Under the pieces are notes generated by a model. It ran no database searches. It saw only the letters and a program-made list of their open reading frames with translations, and was not told where the DNA came from. Of a stretch of DNA of 26,613 nt, positions 6,846-14,831 are shown piece by piece (the first letter of the stretch is position 1; every line of letters begins with the position of its first letter). Source of the DNA: Planctomycetota bacterium. Its GTDB lineage: Bacteria; Planctomycetota; Planctomycetia; Pirellulales; Thermoguttaceae. The DNA lies in assembly GCA_018897395.1 (NCBI GenBank), contig JAHIKV010000210.1:1-26613 (forward strand), in the 5' to 3' direction. A program made the position numbers and the translations under genes.

Positions 6846-9068
6846 ATGGACATCAATTCCATAATACCGCTGCTGTTGGCCCTGGCCTGGCTGTTGCCGC
6901 TGGGTTCGTTCGCGTTGATCTTCCTGTTCGGCCCGCGCATGGGCCGCGCCGGACGATATTCCGCATACCTGGCCACCGGCGCGATCGTCGTCTCGTGCGT
7001 CCTTTCGTTCGCGGCCTTGGGCTTCTGGTTGACGGAGCATTATCCCCACGCCGCCGCCGGCCACGGCGGTCACGTCGCGCAGCCGATCAGCGGCGAGTGG
7101 TACACGCTCGCCGAGTTCGGCCGGCTGCGGCTGACGATCGGCTACTACATCGACTCACTGACGCTGGCCATGTTCTGCATGGTTACGCTGGTGGCCTCGT
7201 GCATCCACGTCTACTCGTTCGGCTACATGCACGAAGAGCTATCGGACGTGACCGACCCGCTGGCGCCGTTGAGCAACGGCCAGCCGCTGCGGCGACGCGG
7301 CCGGTATTGCCGCTTTTTCCAGTATTTTTCGCTCTTCTGTTTCAGCATGTTGGGGCTGGTCGTCGCCGGCAACCTGGCGATGGTCTTCGTGTTCTGGGAA
7401 CTGGTGGGCATCTGCTCCTACCTGCTGATCGGCTTCTACCGCGAGCGCCGCAGCGCCAGCAACGCGGGCAACAAGGCGTTTATCGTCAACCGCGTCGGCG
7501 ATTTCGGCATGATCGTCGGCCTGATGGCCATCTGGACCGGCTTGGGGACGTTTTCCTTCGCCGAGATATTCTCTCAGGTGCGGCCCATTGCCGCCGGGCA
7601 TCAATTACAAACGCCAGAGGGGCTGAGCTACGGGCTGCTGGTGTTGGCCGGGCTGGGCATCTTCTGCGGCTGCGTGGGCAAGAGCGCGCAGTTTCCGCTG
7701 CACGTCTGGTTGCCCGACGCGATGGAAGGCCCCACGCCCGTCAGCGCGTTGATCCACGCCGCCACGATGGTCGCCGCCGGCGTGTATCTGGTCGGTCGGT
7801 TTTTCCCGGTCTTTACGCCCGAGGTGTTGCTGGTTATCGCCGTGGTCGGCTGCATAACGTTGTTTCTGGCGGCGACGATCGCCATCACGGCCACCGACAT
7901 CAAGCGGGTGTTGGCCTATTCGACCGTCAGCCAGTTGGGGTTCATGATGCTGGCCCTGGGGCTTGGCGGTTGGCTGGCCGGCATGCTCCACTTGTTCACC
8001 CACGCCTGTTTCAAGTCGTTGTTGTTCCTCTGTTCCGGGTCGGTGATCCACGCCTGCGGAACAAACGAAATGCCGGAGATGGGCGGACTGCGGCGTAAAA
8101 TGCCCATCACGTCGATCACCATGCTGATTGGCTGTCTGGCCATCGCCGGGGCGGGCATCCCGACCTTGATCGGTATGAGCGGGTTCGGCCTAAGCGGCTT
8201 CCACTCCAAAGACTACATCATGGCCCAGGGGCTATTGTTCAGCACGGCCAACCCGGGCTTTGGTCCGATATTTTTCTACGCGGCGTTGATCGGCGCGGGG
8301 ATGACGAGTTTCTACATGTTCCGCCTGTGGTACATGACGTTCGCCGGCCGCCCGCGCGACGAACATGTACATAGCCACGCCCACGAGTCGCCGCTTTCGA
8401 TGACCGGCCCGTTGATGGTATTGGCGGTTTTGGCGGTGGTCGCGGCCTGGAACCTGCCGTTTACAGAATTGGGATTGAAACCGCTCCTTGAGCAGGCCCG
8501 GCCCGTGGGAACGGTCGAAGGCGTCGCCGGCGGAATGTTGCTGCCGAACGTGGCCATGCCGGCCGAGCATCTTGCGCACGAGTACGCCAACAGCGTCAAG
8601 GCTGAGTGGTCGGCCTTCGCCGTCGCGCTGCTGGGGTTCCTGCTGGCCACGGCGTTTTATGGACTGCGGAAGCTCGACCCGGCCGACGCCCGGCGGACGT
8701 TTTCCCCATTGTACAAGCTATTCGTACACAAGTGGTGGTTCGACGAATTATACGCGCTGCTGCTGATTCGGCCGGTGTTGCGGATTTCCAATTGGGTCGA
8801 GGCGATCGACAAGCGGGTGATCGACTGGCTGGCCGACAACTCGGCCCGGGCGGTGGCGGCCGTCGCGCGGCTGGACGACTGGATCGATCGGATTTTCGTC
8901 GATAACACGGTGAACCTGCTTGCCCGATGGACATATTCGACAGGTCTATGGCTGCGTCGGCTACAGACCGGCAACGTCCGTCAGTACGTGATGTGGCTCG
9001 GCGCCGGACTGGTGGGGCTGTTTGTGCTGATGAATTTGTATTGGAATTACGCAACGGCGGGAGGGTGA
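6846..9068 (+). CDS. nuoL: NADH-quinone oxidoreductase subunit L
   Basis: NuoL is the distal antiporter-like, proton-pumping subunit of Complex I, carrying the long lateral helix along the membrane arm. At 740 residues it is longer than the usual 610-650. Landmarks are the FVFWELVGICSYLLIGFY block with the pumping glutamate at about residues 180-197, and KSAQFPLHVWLPDAMEGPTP followed by VSALIHAATMVAAGVYLV at about 279-318. TDIKRVLAYSTVSQLGFM follows with the key lysine, and later helices run to a C-terminal membrane segment after a long amphipathic stretch. Extra length lies partly in a hydrophilic loop (HAAAGHGGHVAQPISGEW, about 62-80). It starts after a 51-base gap containing a palindrome. 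Confidence 0.95.
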   Translation: MDINSIIPLLLALAWLLPLGSFALIFLFGPRMGRAGRYSAYLATGAIVVSCVLSFAALGFWLTEHYPHAAAGHGGHVAQPISGEWYTLAEFGRLRLTIGYYIDSLTLAMFCMVTLVASCIHVYSFGYMHEELSDVTDPLAPLSNGQPLRRRGRYCRFFQYFSLFCFSMLGLVVAGNLAMVFVFWELVGICSYLLIGFYRERRSASNAGNKAFIVNRVGDFGMIVGLMAIWTGLGTFSFAEIFSQVRPIAAGHQLQTPEGLSYGLLVLAGLGIFCGCVGKSAQFPLHVWLPDAMEGPTPVSALIHAATMVAAGVYLVGRFFPVFTPEVLLVIAVVGCITLFLAATIAITATDIKRVLAYSTVSQLGFMMLALGLGGWLAGMLHLFTHACFKSLLFLCSGSVIHACGTNEMPEMGGLRRKMPITSITMLIGCLAIAGAGIPTLIGMSGFGLSGFHSKDYIMAQGLLFSTANPGFGPIFFYAALIGAGMTSFYMFRLWYMTFAGRPRDEHVHSHAHESPLSMTGPLMVLAVLAVVAAWNLPFTELGLKPLLEQARPVGTVEGVAGGMLLPNVAMPAEHLAHEYANSVKAEWSAFAVALLGFLLATAFYGLRKLDPADARRTFSPLYKLFVHKWWFDELYALLLIRPVLRISNWVEAIDKRVIDWLADNSARAVAAVARLDDWIDRIFVDNTVNLLARWTYSTGLWLRRLQTGNVRQYVMWLGAGLVGLFVLMNLYWNYATAGG

Positions 9069-9073
9069 GGAGA

Positions 9074-9171
9074 GGGATTAGGGATTAGGGATTAGGGATT
9101 AGGGATTAGGGATTAGGGATTAGGGATTAGGGATTAGGGATTAGGGATTAGGGATTAGGGATTAGGGATTA
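9074..9171 (+). repeat. Heptamer tandem array (GGGATTA)14 between nuoL and nuoM
   Basis: Fourteen perfect, uninterrupted 7-bp units start six bases after the nuoL stop. Downstream, at 9253-9278, lie degenerate reverse-complement units (AATCCCTAACCTCTAATCCC). The transcript between nuoL and nuoM can therefore form a long stem around an 80-base loop. Perfect unit conservation suggests recent expansion and probable copy-number variability. Confidence 0.97.
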
Positions 9172-9252
9172 GAGTGTGGAAATCTACGATTGTTGACTGA
9201 AGACAATACATGGGAGTTCGACATAATTACGCAGCCTTTCATCCACTTTTCC

Positions 9253-9317
9253 AATCCCTAACCTCTAATCCCTAATCTCCTGCCACTATCCACTATCCAC
9301 TATCCACTATCCACTTA
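9253..9317 (+). repeat. Complementary and CCACTAT heptamer repeats before nuoM
   Basis: 9253-9278 holds three degenerate TAATCCC-type units, complementary to the GGGATTA array. 9283-9310 holds four perfect CCACTAT units plus a variant CCACTTA at 9311-9317, running to within two bases of the nuoM ATG at 9320. They replace the position where a ribosome-binding site would be expected. Confidence 0.9.
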
Positions 9318-9319
9318 TC

Positions 9320-11086
9320 ATGTCGTTCTTCAACTTCCACGATCCTGAAGTCCTTCGGACCTGGCTGCTGAGCCTGATAATCTTCCTGCCGGCGCTCGGA
9401 GCGGGGGTGCTGTGTGTGTTGCCGATCCGTAGCGACCAGTTTTTCAAGCGCTTTTCGCTGGCGATCACCGTACTGGTTTTTCTGTTGACGGTGTGGCTGG
9501 CGATACCGGCGGGCGATTCGTCGGCCGTGGGACATTTCACGCTCGGAGAGCCGGGGATGCAGAACGTGGTGGACCACGAGTGGATACCCTCGTTCAACAT
9601 CCGCTACTTCCTCGGGCTGGACGGCATCAGCCTGCCGCTGGTCATTTTGACCTCTTTCTTGAGCGTGCTGGCGATGTGGGCAAGCTGGTCGATCGATAAG
9701 AGCGTCCGCGCGTATTGCGCCCTGTTCTTGTTGCTGGAGACCGGCATGTTGGGCGTCTTCATGGCCCTGGATTTCTTCCTGTTCTACGTGTTCTGGGAAG
9801 TGATGCTGCTGCCGATGTACTTCCTGATCGGCGTTTGGGGCGGGCCGAGACGCGAGTACGCCGCGATAAAGTTCTTCCTGTTCACACTGGCCGGCAGCGT
9901 GCTGATCCTGATTGCCATTCTCGTTCTTTACTTCACCAGCAATCCGCACACGTTCAACATGCTGACGCTGGCCGAGATCGGACAAATGCCCGATTCGCCG
10001 TTCCACCAAACGCTGCTTTGGGGCAAGTCGGTCTCTTGGTGGGCGTTTGTGCTGCTGTTTATCGGGTTCGCGGTCAAACTGCCGGCGGTGCCGATCCACA
10101 CGTGGTTGCCCGACGCCCACGTCGAGGCCCCCACGCCGGTCTCGATGATCCTGGCCGGCGTGCTGTTGAAGATGGGCGGATACGGCATCATCCGCATCTG
10201 TTACCCAATCTGTCCCGACGCCGGCTACGAGTTGGCGTGGGTGGTCTGCGGCCTGGGAACGGTCAGCATGGTTTACGGGGCGCTGGCCGCGATGGCCCAA
10301 AAGGATTTTAAGCGGCTGGTGGCCTACAGTTCGGTCAGCCACATGGGCTACGTGCTGCTGGGCATCGGCGCCTGGAGCGCCACGGCCGAGTTTCAATACA
10401 ATACCGACTATTGGACGATGGGCATGAGTGGGGCCATGTTCCAGATGATCGCCCACGGTATCAGTTCCGCCGGCATGTTCTTCCTGGTCGGCGTTGTGTA
10501 CGAACGCGTTCATCACCGGAACCTCGACCAGTACGGCGGGCTGTTCGCGCGTATGCCCGTCTTCAGCGGCATTTCGATGGTGATCTTCTTCGCCGCCCTG
10601 GGACTGCCGGGCTTGTGCGGCTTCTGGGGTGAGTTGTTTGTCATCCTGGGCGCGTGGAGCTACAGCAAGGTGCTGGCCGTCGTGGCGGCTTCCGTGGTGA
10701 TCCTGACCGCCGGTTACATCCTCTGGACGATCCAGCGGGTCTATCTCGGGCCGGAGTACAAGGGACCGCACGGCGACGCCCTGACGCCCATGACCCGCCG
10801 CGAAAAATACATTGCCGCCCCGCTGGTGGCGCTGGCGATCCTGTTGGGCGTCTATCCGAAAGCCCTGTTCGACTACGTGACCCCGACCGTACAGAAGACG
10901 GTGGTTGAGATGAAGGACTGGTCGGAGCAACCGAAAGCCGATTCGCAGAGTGTAGGGTGGGTCGAGCGGAGCGAGCCCCACCACAGAAAAAATCCGCCGA
11001 AAAAAATGGTGGGGCTCGCTCCGCTCGACCCACCCTACTTTTCTGAACAACCGTCCGTCGATTTGCAGGAGACCGAACAGCCGTGA
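9320..11086 (+). CDS. nuoM: NADH-quinone oxidoreductase subunit M
   Basis: NuoM is the middle antiporter-like, proton-pumping subunit. The 588-residue product has about 14 helices, the FYVFWEVMLLPMYFLIGVWG block with the pumping glutamate at about residues 154-172, and VPIHTWLPDAHVEAPTPVSM followed by ILAGVLLKMGGYGI at about 253-290, then KDFKRLVAYSSVSHMGYV. The ATG directly follows CCACTAT repeats, with no visible ribosome site. The last 45 residues are not NuoM-like: they come from a 32-bp perfect inverted repeat read in frame (VGWVERSEPHH then MVGLAPLDPPY). Its TGA overlaps the GTG of nuoN. Confidence 0.94.
   Translation: MSFFNFHDPEVLRTWLLSLIIFLPALGAGVLCVLPIRSDQFFKRFSLAITVLVFLLTVWLAIPAGDSSAVGHFTLGEPGMQNVVDHEWIPSFNIRYFLGLDGISLPLVILTSFLSVLAMWASWSIDKSVRAYCALFLLLETGMLGVFMALDFFLFYVFWEVMLLPMYFLIGVWGGPRREYAAIKFFLFTLAGSVLILIAILVLYFTSNPHTFNMLTLAEIGQMPDSPFHQTLLWGKSVSWWAFVLLFIGFAVKLPAVPIHTWLPDAHVEAPTPVSMILAGVLLKMGGYGIIRICYPICPDAGYELAWVVCGLGTVSMVYGALAAMAQKDFKRLVAYSSVSHMGYVLLGIGAWSATAEFQYNTDYWTMGMSGAMFQMIAHGISSAGMFFLVGVVYERVHHRNLDQYGGLFARMPVFSGISMVIFFAALGLPGLCGFWGELFVILGAWSYSKVLAVVAASVVILTAGYILWTIQRVYLGPEYKGPHGDALTPMTRREKYIAAPLVALAILLGVYPKALFDYVTPTVQKTVVEMKDWSEQPKADSQSVGWVERSEPHHRKNPPKKMVGLAPLDPPYFSEQPSVDLQETEQP
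10952..11038. repeat. Perfect 32-bp inverted repeat inside nuoM 3' end
   Basis: The left arm at 10952-10983 (begins GTAGGGTGGGTCGAGCGGAG) and the right arm at 11007-11038 (ends CGACCCACCCTAC) are exact reverse complements around a 23-base A-rich loop. The whole unit is translated as the NuoM tail and would form a very stable mRNA hairpin 45 bases before the nuoN start. Confidence 0.95.
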
Positions 11087-12708
11087 ACTTCGATCAACTG
11101 CTCCAAAACGTCGTTGGTGATACGATCGGCCCTGGCGGTTCGCTCTGTGCGTTCCGGCCCGAGTTGGCGCTGTGCGCGACGATCGTCGCCGTGTTGCTGG
11201 CCAAAATCATTTTGCCCGGTTGGAAGTCCAGCGCTTACTACATTACTTTGCTGGGACTTCTGGCGGCCTGCTTTTTCGCATTTCCCTGGAGTTGGCAGCA
11301 AGGAGGGATTCCGGCCGCAAAGTCGATCTTCACCGGCGCCCTGATCGCCGACAGCTTCACCGTGGTGGTGCGAGGGATGCTGCTGGGGTTCGCGGTCCTC
11401 TTCGCCACGTTCACTCAAATGACCGGCGTCTGGGACCGGGAAGACCAGGCGGAGTTCTACGTGCTGATGCTCGGCTCGCTGGTGGGTATGTGCCTGATGA
11501 TCTCGGCAAACCACATTCTGATCGTGATGCTGGGCGTCGAGATGGCCGGCGTCCCCTGTTACGTGCTGGCCGGCATGAAGCGGAACCAGCCGAAAAGCAG
11601 CGAAGCGGCCCTGAAATACGCGGTCTTCGGCGCAGGCGCGGCCGGCGTGATGCTCTTCGGGCTAAGCCTCCTGGCCGGCGTGCTCGGCTCCGTTCAGTTG
11701 CCGACCATGACCGCCCGGCTCATCCAGATCATCCACAACGGCGCCTCGGCCGATCAGACCCTGGTCTTGGCCCTGGGCGGATTGATGCTGATGGTCGGCG
11801 TGGCATTCAAGCTCTCGGCCGTACCTTTCCACTTCTGGGCGCCGGACGTTTTTGAGGGGGCCACGGCCGAGGTGGCCGCGTTCATTTCGGTCGCCTCGAA
11901 GGCCGCCGCGCTCGGCCTGCTGGTCCGCTTGGTCGCCGTGTTCTCGATGCCCTCCGCCCTGACGTTTCCCGAGGGGATTTCATTGCCTCCCGACCGGCTG
12001 GCGGCGGTCGCCGACCTGGGCGTCGTGAGGCAGTACATCGTGGCGCTCCTCTCGCTACTGGCGGCCGTGACCTGTACGTTCGGCAATCTGGCCGCTTACG
12101 GACAGACGAACATGAAGCGGCTGCTGGCCTATTCGACCATCGCGCACGCCGGCTACATGATGATGCCGGTGGCCGCCGCCGCGGCGTTGGTCGGCAGTGA
12201 CGCGGTCGGGGCACGCGAAGCCATCGCCGCGCTGCTAATCTACCTGGGCATCTACCTGTTCATGAACCTGGCGGCGTTCGCCATCGTGGCCTTTCTGCGC
12301 AACGCCACCGGCAGCGAGGAGATTGCCGACTACGCCGGGCTGGTCCGTCGCTCGCCGGGGCTTACCGTCTGCATGGCGATCGTGATGTTCAGCCTGGTGG
12401 GCCTGCCGCCGCTGGCCGGGTTTTGGGCCAAGATGACCGTCTTTCTCGCCCTAATCGACGCCAAACTCTGGGCCCTTCTGTTCATCGGCGCGCTCAACAC
12501 GTTGCTGAGCCTGTTCTACTACCTGCGCGTCGTGAAGGTGATGGCCCTCTCGCCCGAGCCGTTGCACCGCGAGGCCCCGACGATCCCTTTGACTTCCCTG
12601 GTAGGTTCCTACTGTGCGTTGCTGACCGTGCCGGTGGTGGCGTTGTTTTTCCTGTTGGGCGGGGTGCTGTATTGGGCCAGGGCGGCAGCCCACACTCTCT
12701 TCAATTGA
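11083..12708 (+). CDS. nuoN: NADH-quinone oxidoreductase subunit N
   Basis: NuoN is the antiporter-like subunit nearest the Q module. The 541-residue product has about 14 helices, the MLGVEMAGVPCYVLAGMKR block (pumping glutamate, about 148-168), and KLSAVPFHFWAPDVFEGATA followed by EVAAFISVASK at about 242-273, then MKRLLAYSTIAHAGYMMM. It starts with GTG overlapping the nuoM stop as GTGA, so translation is coupled. It is the last nuo gene; its stop is followed five bases later by the start of an unrelated helical protein, so the transcript probably continues. Confidence 0.95.
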   Translation: MNFDQLLQNVVGDTIGPGGSLCAFRPELALCATIVAVLLAKIILPGWKSSAYYITLLGLLAACFFAFPWSWQQGGIPAAKSIFTGALIADSFTVVVRGMLLGFAVLFATFTQMTGVWDREDQAEFYVLMLGSLVGMCLMISANHILIVMLGVEMAGVPCYVLAGMKRNQPKSSEAALKYAVFGAGAAGVMLFGLSLLAGVLGSVQLPTMTARLIQIIHNGASADQTLVLALGGLMLMVGVAFKLSAVPFHFWAPDVFEGATAEVAAFISVASKAAALGLLVRLVAVFSMPSALTFPEGISLPPDRLAAVADLGVVRQYIVALLSLLAAVTCTFGNLAAYGQTNMKRLLAYSTIAHAGYMMMPVAAAAALVGSDAVGAREAIAALLIYLGIYLFMNLAAFAIVAFLRNATGSEEIADYAGLVRRSPGLTVCMAIVMFSLVGLPPLAGFWAKMTVFLALIDAKLWALLFIGALNTLLSLFYYLRVVKVMALSPEPLHREAPTIPLTSLVGSYCALLTVPVVALFFLLGGVLYWARAAAHTLFN

Positions 12709-12713
12709 CCATA

Positions 12714-13139
12714 ATGAAGAACCACGAAGCCATCTCGACGCTCAACCAACTGCTCGGCGTTCTCTGCCGTTCGTTGCCGGCCTATCTGTCCGACGCGCGG
12801 CCCTGGTCGCGCTTGGGAAGCTGGAAAACTCAAACGTCGATCGACCGGCTGGTGGCCGATCTGCGGATGTACGCCCGGCGCGTGGCCGAGGAGATCGACT
12901 CGCTCGGCGGATGCCCCGATTCCTGCGTCTTTCCCGCGGAGTTCACCGCGAAAAACGACCTCGCCGTCCAATTCCTTCTCGGCGAGATCATCGACTATCT
13001 CGATCGAGACGCGGCGTCGATCGAACGGATTGCCGCCCGGCTCGAAAACATCCCGGCGGCGCACGCCCTGGCTGAGGAAATCCTCGGGAACGTCAAGGGA
13101 CACGTGGACGTTCTCAAAAAAATCGTGAACGATGAATGA
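12714..13139 (+). CDS. Ferritin-like helical protein of unknown function
   Basis: I do not recognise a named family. The 141-residue product is almost entirely predicted helix, with four amphipathic segments (about 4-25, 38-65, 78-105, 108-138) spaced like a ferritin or Dps four-helix bundle. Charged residues that could serve as metal ligands include EE in VAEEID, E and D in LGEIIDYLDRD, and E with H in AEEILGNVKGHVD. A clean ferritin di-iron ExxH set is not obvious, so metal binding is only possible. The ATG is five bases after nuoN, and the stop overlaps the tatD start by ATGA. It is probably co-transcribed with the nuo cluster. Confidence 0.75.
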   Translation: MKNHEAISTLNQLLGVLCRSLPAYLSDARPWSRLGSWKTQTSIDRLVADLRMYARRVAEEIDSLGGCPDSCVFPAEFTAKNDLAVQFLLGEIIDYLDRDAASIERIAARLENIPAAHALAEEILGNVKGHVDVLKKIVNDE

Positions 13140-13207
13140 TGAGTGGTGAATTGACTAATCCTGATCGAAATAATTCATCATTCATAATTCATAATTCTAC
13201 ATTCCTC
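13131..13207 (+). repeat. Complementary heptamer arrays spanning the tatD start
   Basis: GATGAAT, GATGAGT, GGTGAAT (13131-13151) are followed after 21 bases by ATTCATC, ATTCATA, ATTCATA, ATTCTAC, ATTCCTC (13173-13207). The second group is the approximate reverse complement of the first, so the region can fold as a hairpin. The array supplies the stop of the upstream gene, the tatD ATG and about 20 N-terminal tatD codons. Confidence 0.8.
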
Positions 13208-13990
13208 GACACCCACGCCCATCTCGATCAAGATGAGTTCGACGCCGATCGCGCCGCGGTGATCGCTCGGGCGCGTGCGGCGGGAGTGGAGGCAATCGTC
13301 TGTCCGGCCGTCTCGGCCCTCTCGGCCGAGGCCGTGGTGCGATTGGCCGAGGAGCACGAGCTATGGGCCGCCGTGGGAATTCATCCGAATTACACCGCCG
13401 AGGCCAAACAGGACGATTGGGACCGGATCGTCGAGTTGGCAGGCAATCCTCGTGTTGTGGCGATCGGCGAGACCGGTTTGGATCGCTATCGGGATTACTC
13501 GCCGTTGCAGCTTCAACAAGAGTATTTCGAGCGCCATCTCCAACTGGCCTGCTCGCGCGGCCTGCCGGTAATCATCCATTGCCGCGATGCGCGGGAGGAC
13601 ATGCTGCCGATGCTCCGCGCGGCGGCGGCCGACGGTCCGCTCGTCGGCGTTTTGCACGCCTTCAGCGGCACGGCCGATTTCGCCGCCGAGTGTCTTTCGT
13701 TGGGGCTGCACGTCGGCTTCGCCGGAAACGTGACTTACTCGAACCGAAAAAACGACTACTTGAGAGATGTCGCCCGAGAGATTCCCAAGGACCGGCTGTT
13801 GATCGAGACCGACAGCCCTTATCTTGTGCCGCAAGCGTTTCGCGGGCGAGTGAAACGCAACGAGCCGGCCTACGTGGTCCGAACGGCGGCGTTTCTGGCC
13901 GAGCTTCGCGGGGTCTCGGTGGAGCAGTTGGCGGCCGCCACGACGGCCAACGCCCGGCGGCTGTTCCGATTGCCGGTGGGGCAAAAATGA
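13136..13990 (+). CDS. tatD: TatD-family metal-dependent DNase
   Basis: TatD proteins are TIM-barrel amidohydrolase-fold nucleases, acting as 3'-5' exonucleases in DNA repair or quality control. The metal-site motifs are all present: FLDTHAHLD at about residues 23-31 (HxH), GETGLD at about 117, VIIHCRDA at about 143, HAFSG at about 171 and ETDSPYL at about 222-228. At 284 residues it exceeds the usual 255-265 only through the first 22 residues, which are encoded by heptamer repeats. The ATG at 13136 overlaps the upstream stop as ATGA and is the only ATG before the HxH motif. A non-ATG start nearer the conserved region cannot be excluded. Confidence 0.92.
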   Translation: MMSGELTNPDRNNSSFIIHNSTFLDTHAHLDQDEFDADRAAVIARARAAGVEAIVCPAVSALSAEAVVRLAEEHELWAAVGIHPNYTAEAKQDDWDRIVELAGNPRVVAIGETGLDRYRDYSPLQLQQEYFERHLQLACSRGLPVIIHCRDAREDMLPMLRAAAADGPLVGVLHAFSGTADFAAECLSLGLHVGFAGNVTYSNRKNDYLRDVAREIPKDRLLIETDSPYLVPQAFRGRVKRNEPAYVVRTAAFLAELRGVSVEQLAAATTANARRLFRLPVGQK

Positions 13991-14049
13991 GGTACACTAC
14001 GTCAGTAAGGGGTTTAAGCGACTAGTGTGCTCCGCATGGAGACAAAGCA

Positions 14050-14364
14050 ATGTCCGTGGACATGGCGTCTGCTCATATCGAGAAGACGGAAGGCGCGCCG
14101 GCACGCCTGCGGCGGACGTCCAGGGTGCGGGTGGCTCAGATAGCCATGGACTATTTGGCCTACGGTTGGTCGGTCGATGAGATGTGTCGTCAACATCCGT
14201 ATCTGACCCCCGCGGAGGCCCATGCGGCGATGGCCTACTATTTCGATCATCAGGAGGAAATCGACCGGGAGATTGCGGCCGAACTGAAGCAAGTTGAAAC
14301 GGCAGTCGCTCATTCCCCTCCCCCGCCGTTCGTGGTCCGTATGAGAGCCAAGGGGCTGATGTAG
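14050..14364 (+). CDS. DUF433-like antitoxin candidate
   Basis: This 104-residue protein has the helical half of the DUF433 domain at about residues 30-80: the VRVAQIAMDYLAYGWSVDEM helix-turn-helix and HPYLTPAEAHAAMAYYFDHQ. The usual N-terminal GKPxIRGTRI motif is degraded (RLRRTSRVRV). In the family such proteins are paired with PIN-like toxins and are taken as their antitoxins. It has GGAGA eight bases before the ATG. The stop is directly followed by the ATG of a DUF5615 gene, the standard antitoxin-first order. Toxin-antitoxin function is inferred from family and arrangement. Confidence 0.8.
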   Translation: MSVDMASAHIEKTEGAPARLRRTSRVRVAQIAMDYLAYGWSVDEMCRQHPYLTPAEAHAAMAYYFDHQEEIDREIAAELKQVETAVAHSPPPPFVVRMRAKGLM

Positions 14365-14712
14365 ATGGCCGTTGCCTTGTACATGGACGTGCATGTTCCT
14401 TGGCCGATTACCGACCAGCTTCGTCGCCGTGGGATCGACGTCCTGACGGCAATCGAAGATTGCGCCGAAGAACTGCCGGATCATGACCTTCTGCAAAGGG
14501 CGAATGAACTCGGACGGGTAGTCTTCACTCAGGACATCCGGTTCAAAGCCCTTGCTGAATCCTGGCAGCGTCAAGGGCGGCCGTTTGTCGGACTTGTCTT
14601 CGGCCATCAGCTTCGCGGCTCGATTGGGCAGTATGTCAAGGATCTCGAGTTGATCGCTCGGGCGTCGGAACCGGGGGAGTGGAAAAACACCATCGCTTAT
14701 CTGCCGTTCTGA
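14365..14712 (+). CDS. DUF5615 PIN-like toxin candidate
   Basis: DUF5615 proteins resemble PIN ribonucleases and are usually the toxin partner of DUF433 proteins. The 115-residue product shows the expected pattern: YMDVHVPWPITDQLRRRGID at residues 6-25 with D8, then LPDHDLL with D41, then VVFTQDIRFKALA with D57. These are the acidic residues that would bind metal. The length is typical. It begins immediately after the partner's stop codon. No start-site ambiguity matters. RNA cleavage has not been shown here and is inferred. Confidence 0.83.
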   Translation: MAVALYMDVHVPWPITDQLRRRGIDVLTAIEDCAEELPDHDLLQRANELGRVVFTQDIRFKALAESWQRQGRPFVGLVFGHQLRGSIGQYVKDLELIARASEPGEWKNTIAYLPF

Positions 14713-14735
14713 TCCTCTTGTATTGAACGCGCCCC

Positions 14736-14758
14736 TTGCCATTGACGGTATAATCCAC
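14736..14758 (+). promoter_or_regulatory. Candidate promoter with TATAAT box
   Basis: A perfect TATAAT lies at 14749-14754 in the context TTGACGGTATAATCCACTAG, which closely matches the sequence around 15553 (CCGACGGTATAATCCATCAG). No good -35 hexamer is at normal spacing; TTGAAC at 14723-14728 is 20 bases away. It would serve the gene pair beginning at 14832. Confidence 0.4.
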
Positions 14759-14831
14759 TAGATTCCAATAGCCTACGCGACACCGGCCGAAAATTGGACC
14801 TGTCCCCTTCCGCGATTGAGGAGCGGGCGTA

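Noticed and set aside
9074..9171. Telomere or eukaryotic contamination suggested by GGGATTA repeats
   Set aside because: It is embedded between bacterial nuoL and nuoM, and other heptamers of different sequence occur nearby.
9074..9317. CRISPR array
   Set aside because: Units are contiguous 7-mers without spacers, and there are no cas genes.
9293..11050. 585-residue open frame antisense to nuoM
   Set aside because: Low-complexity H/Q/R-rich translation opposite a clear nuoM; a composition shadow.
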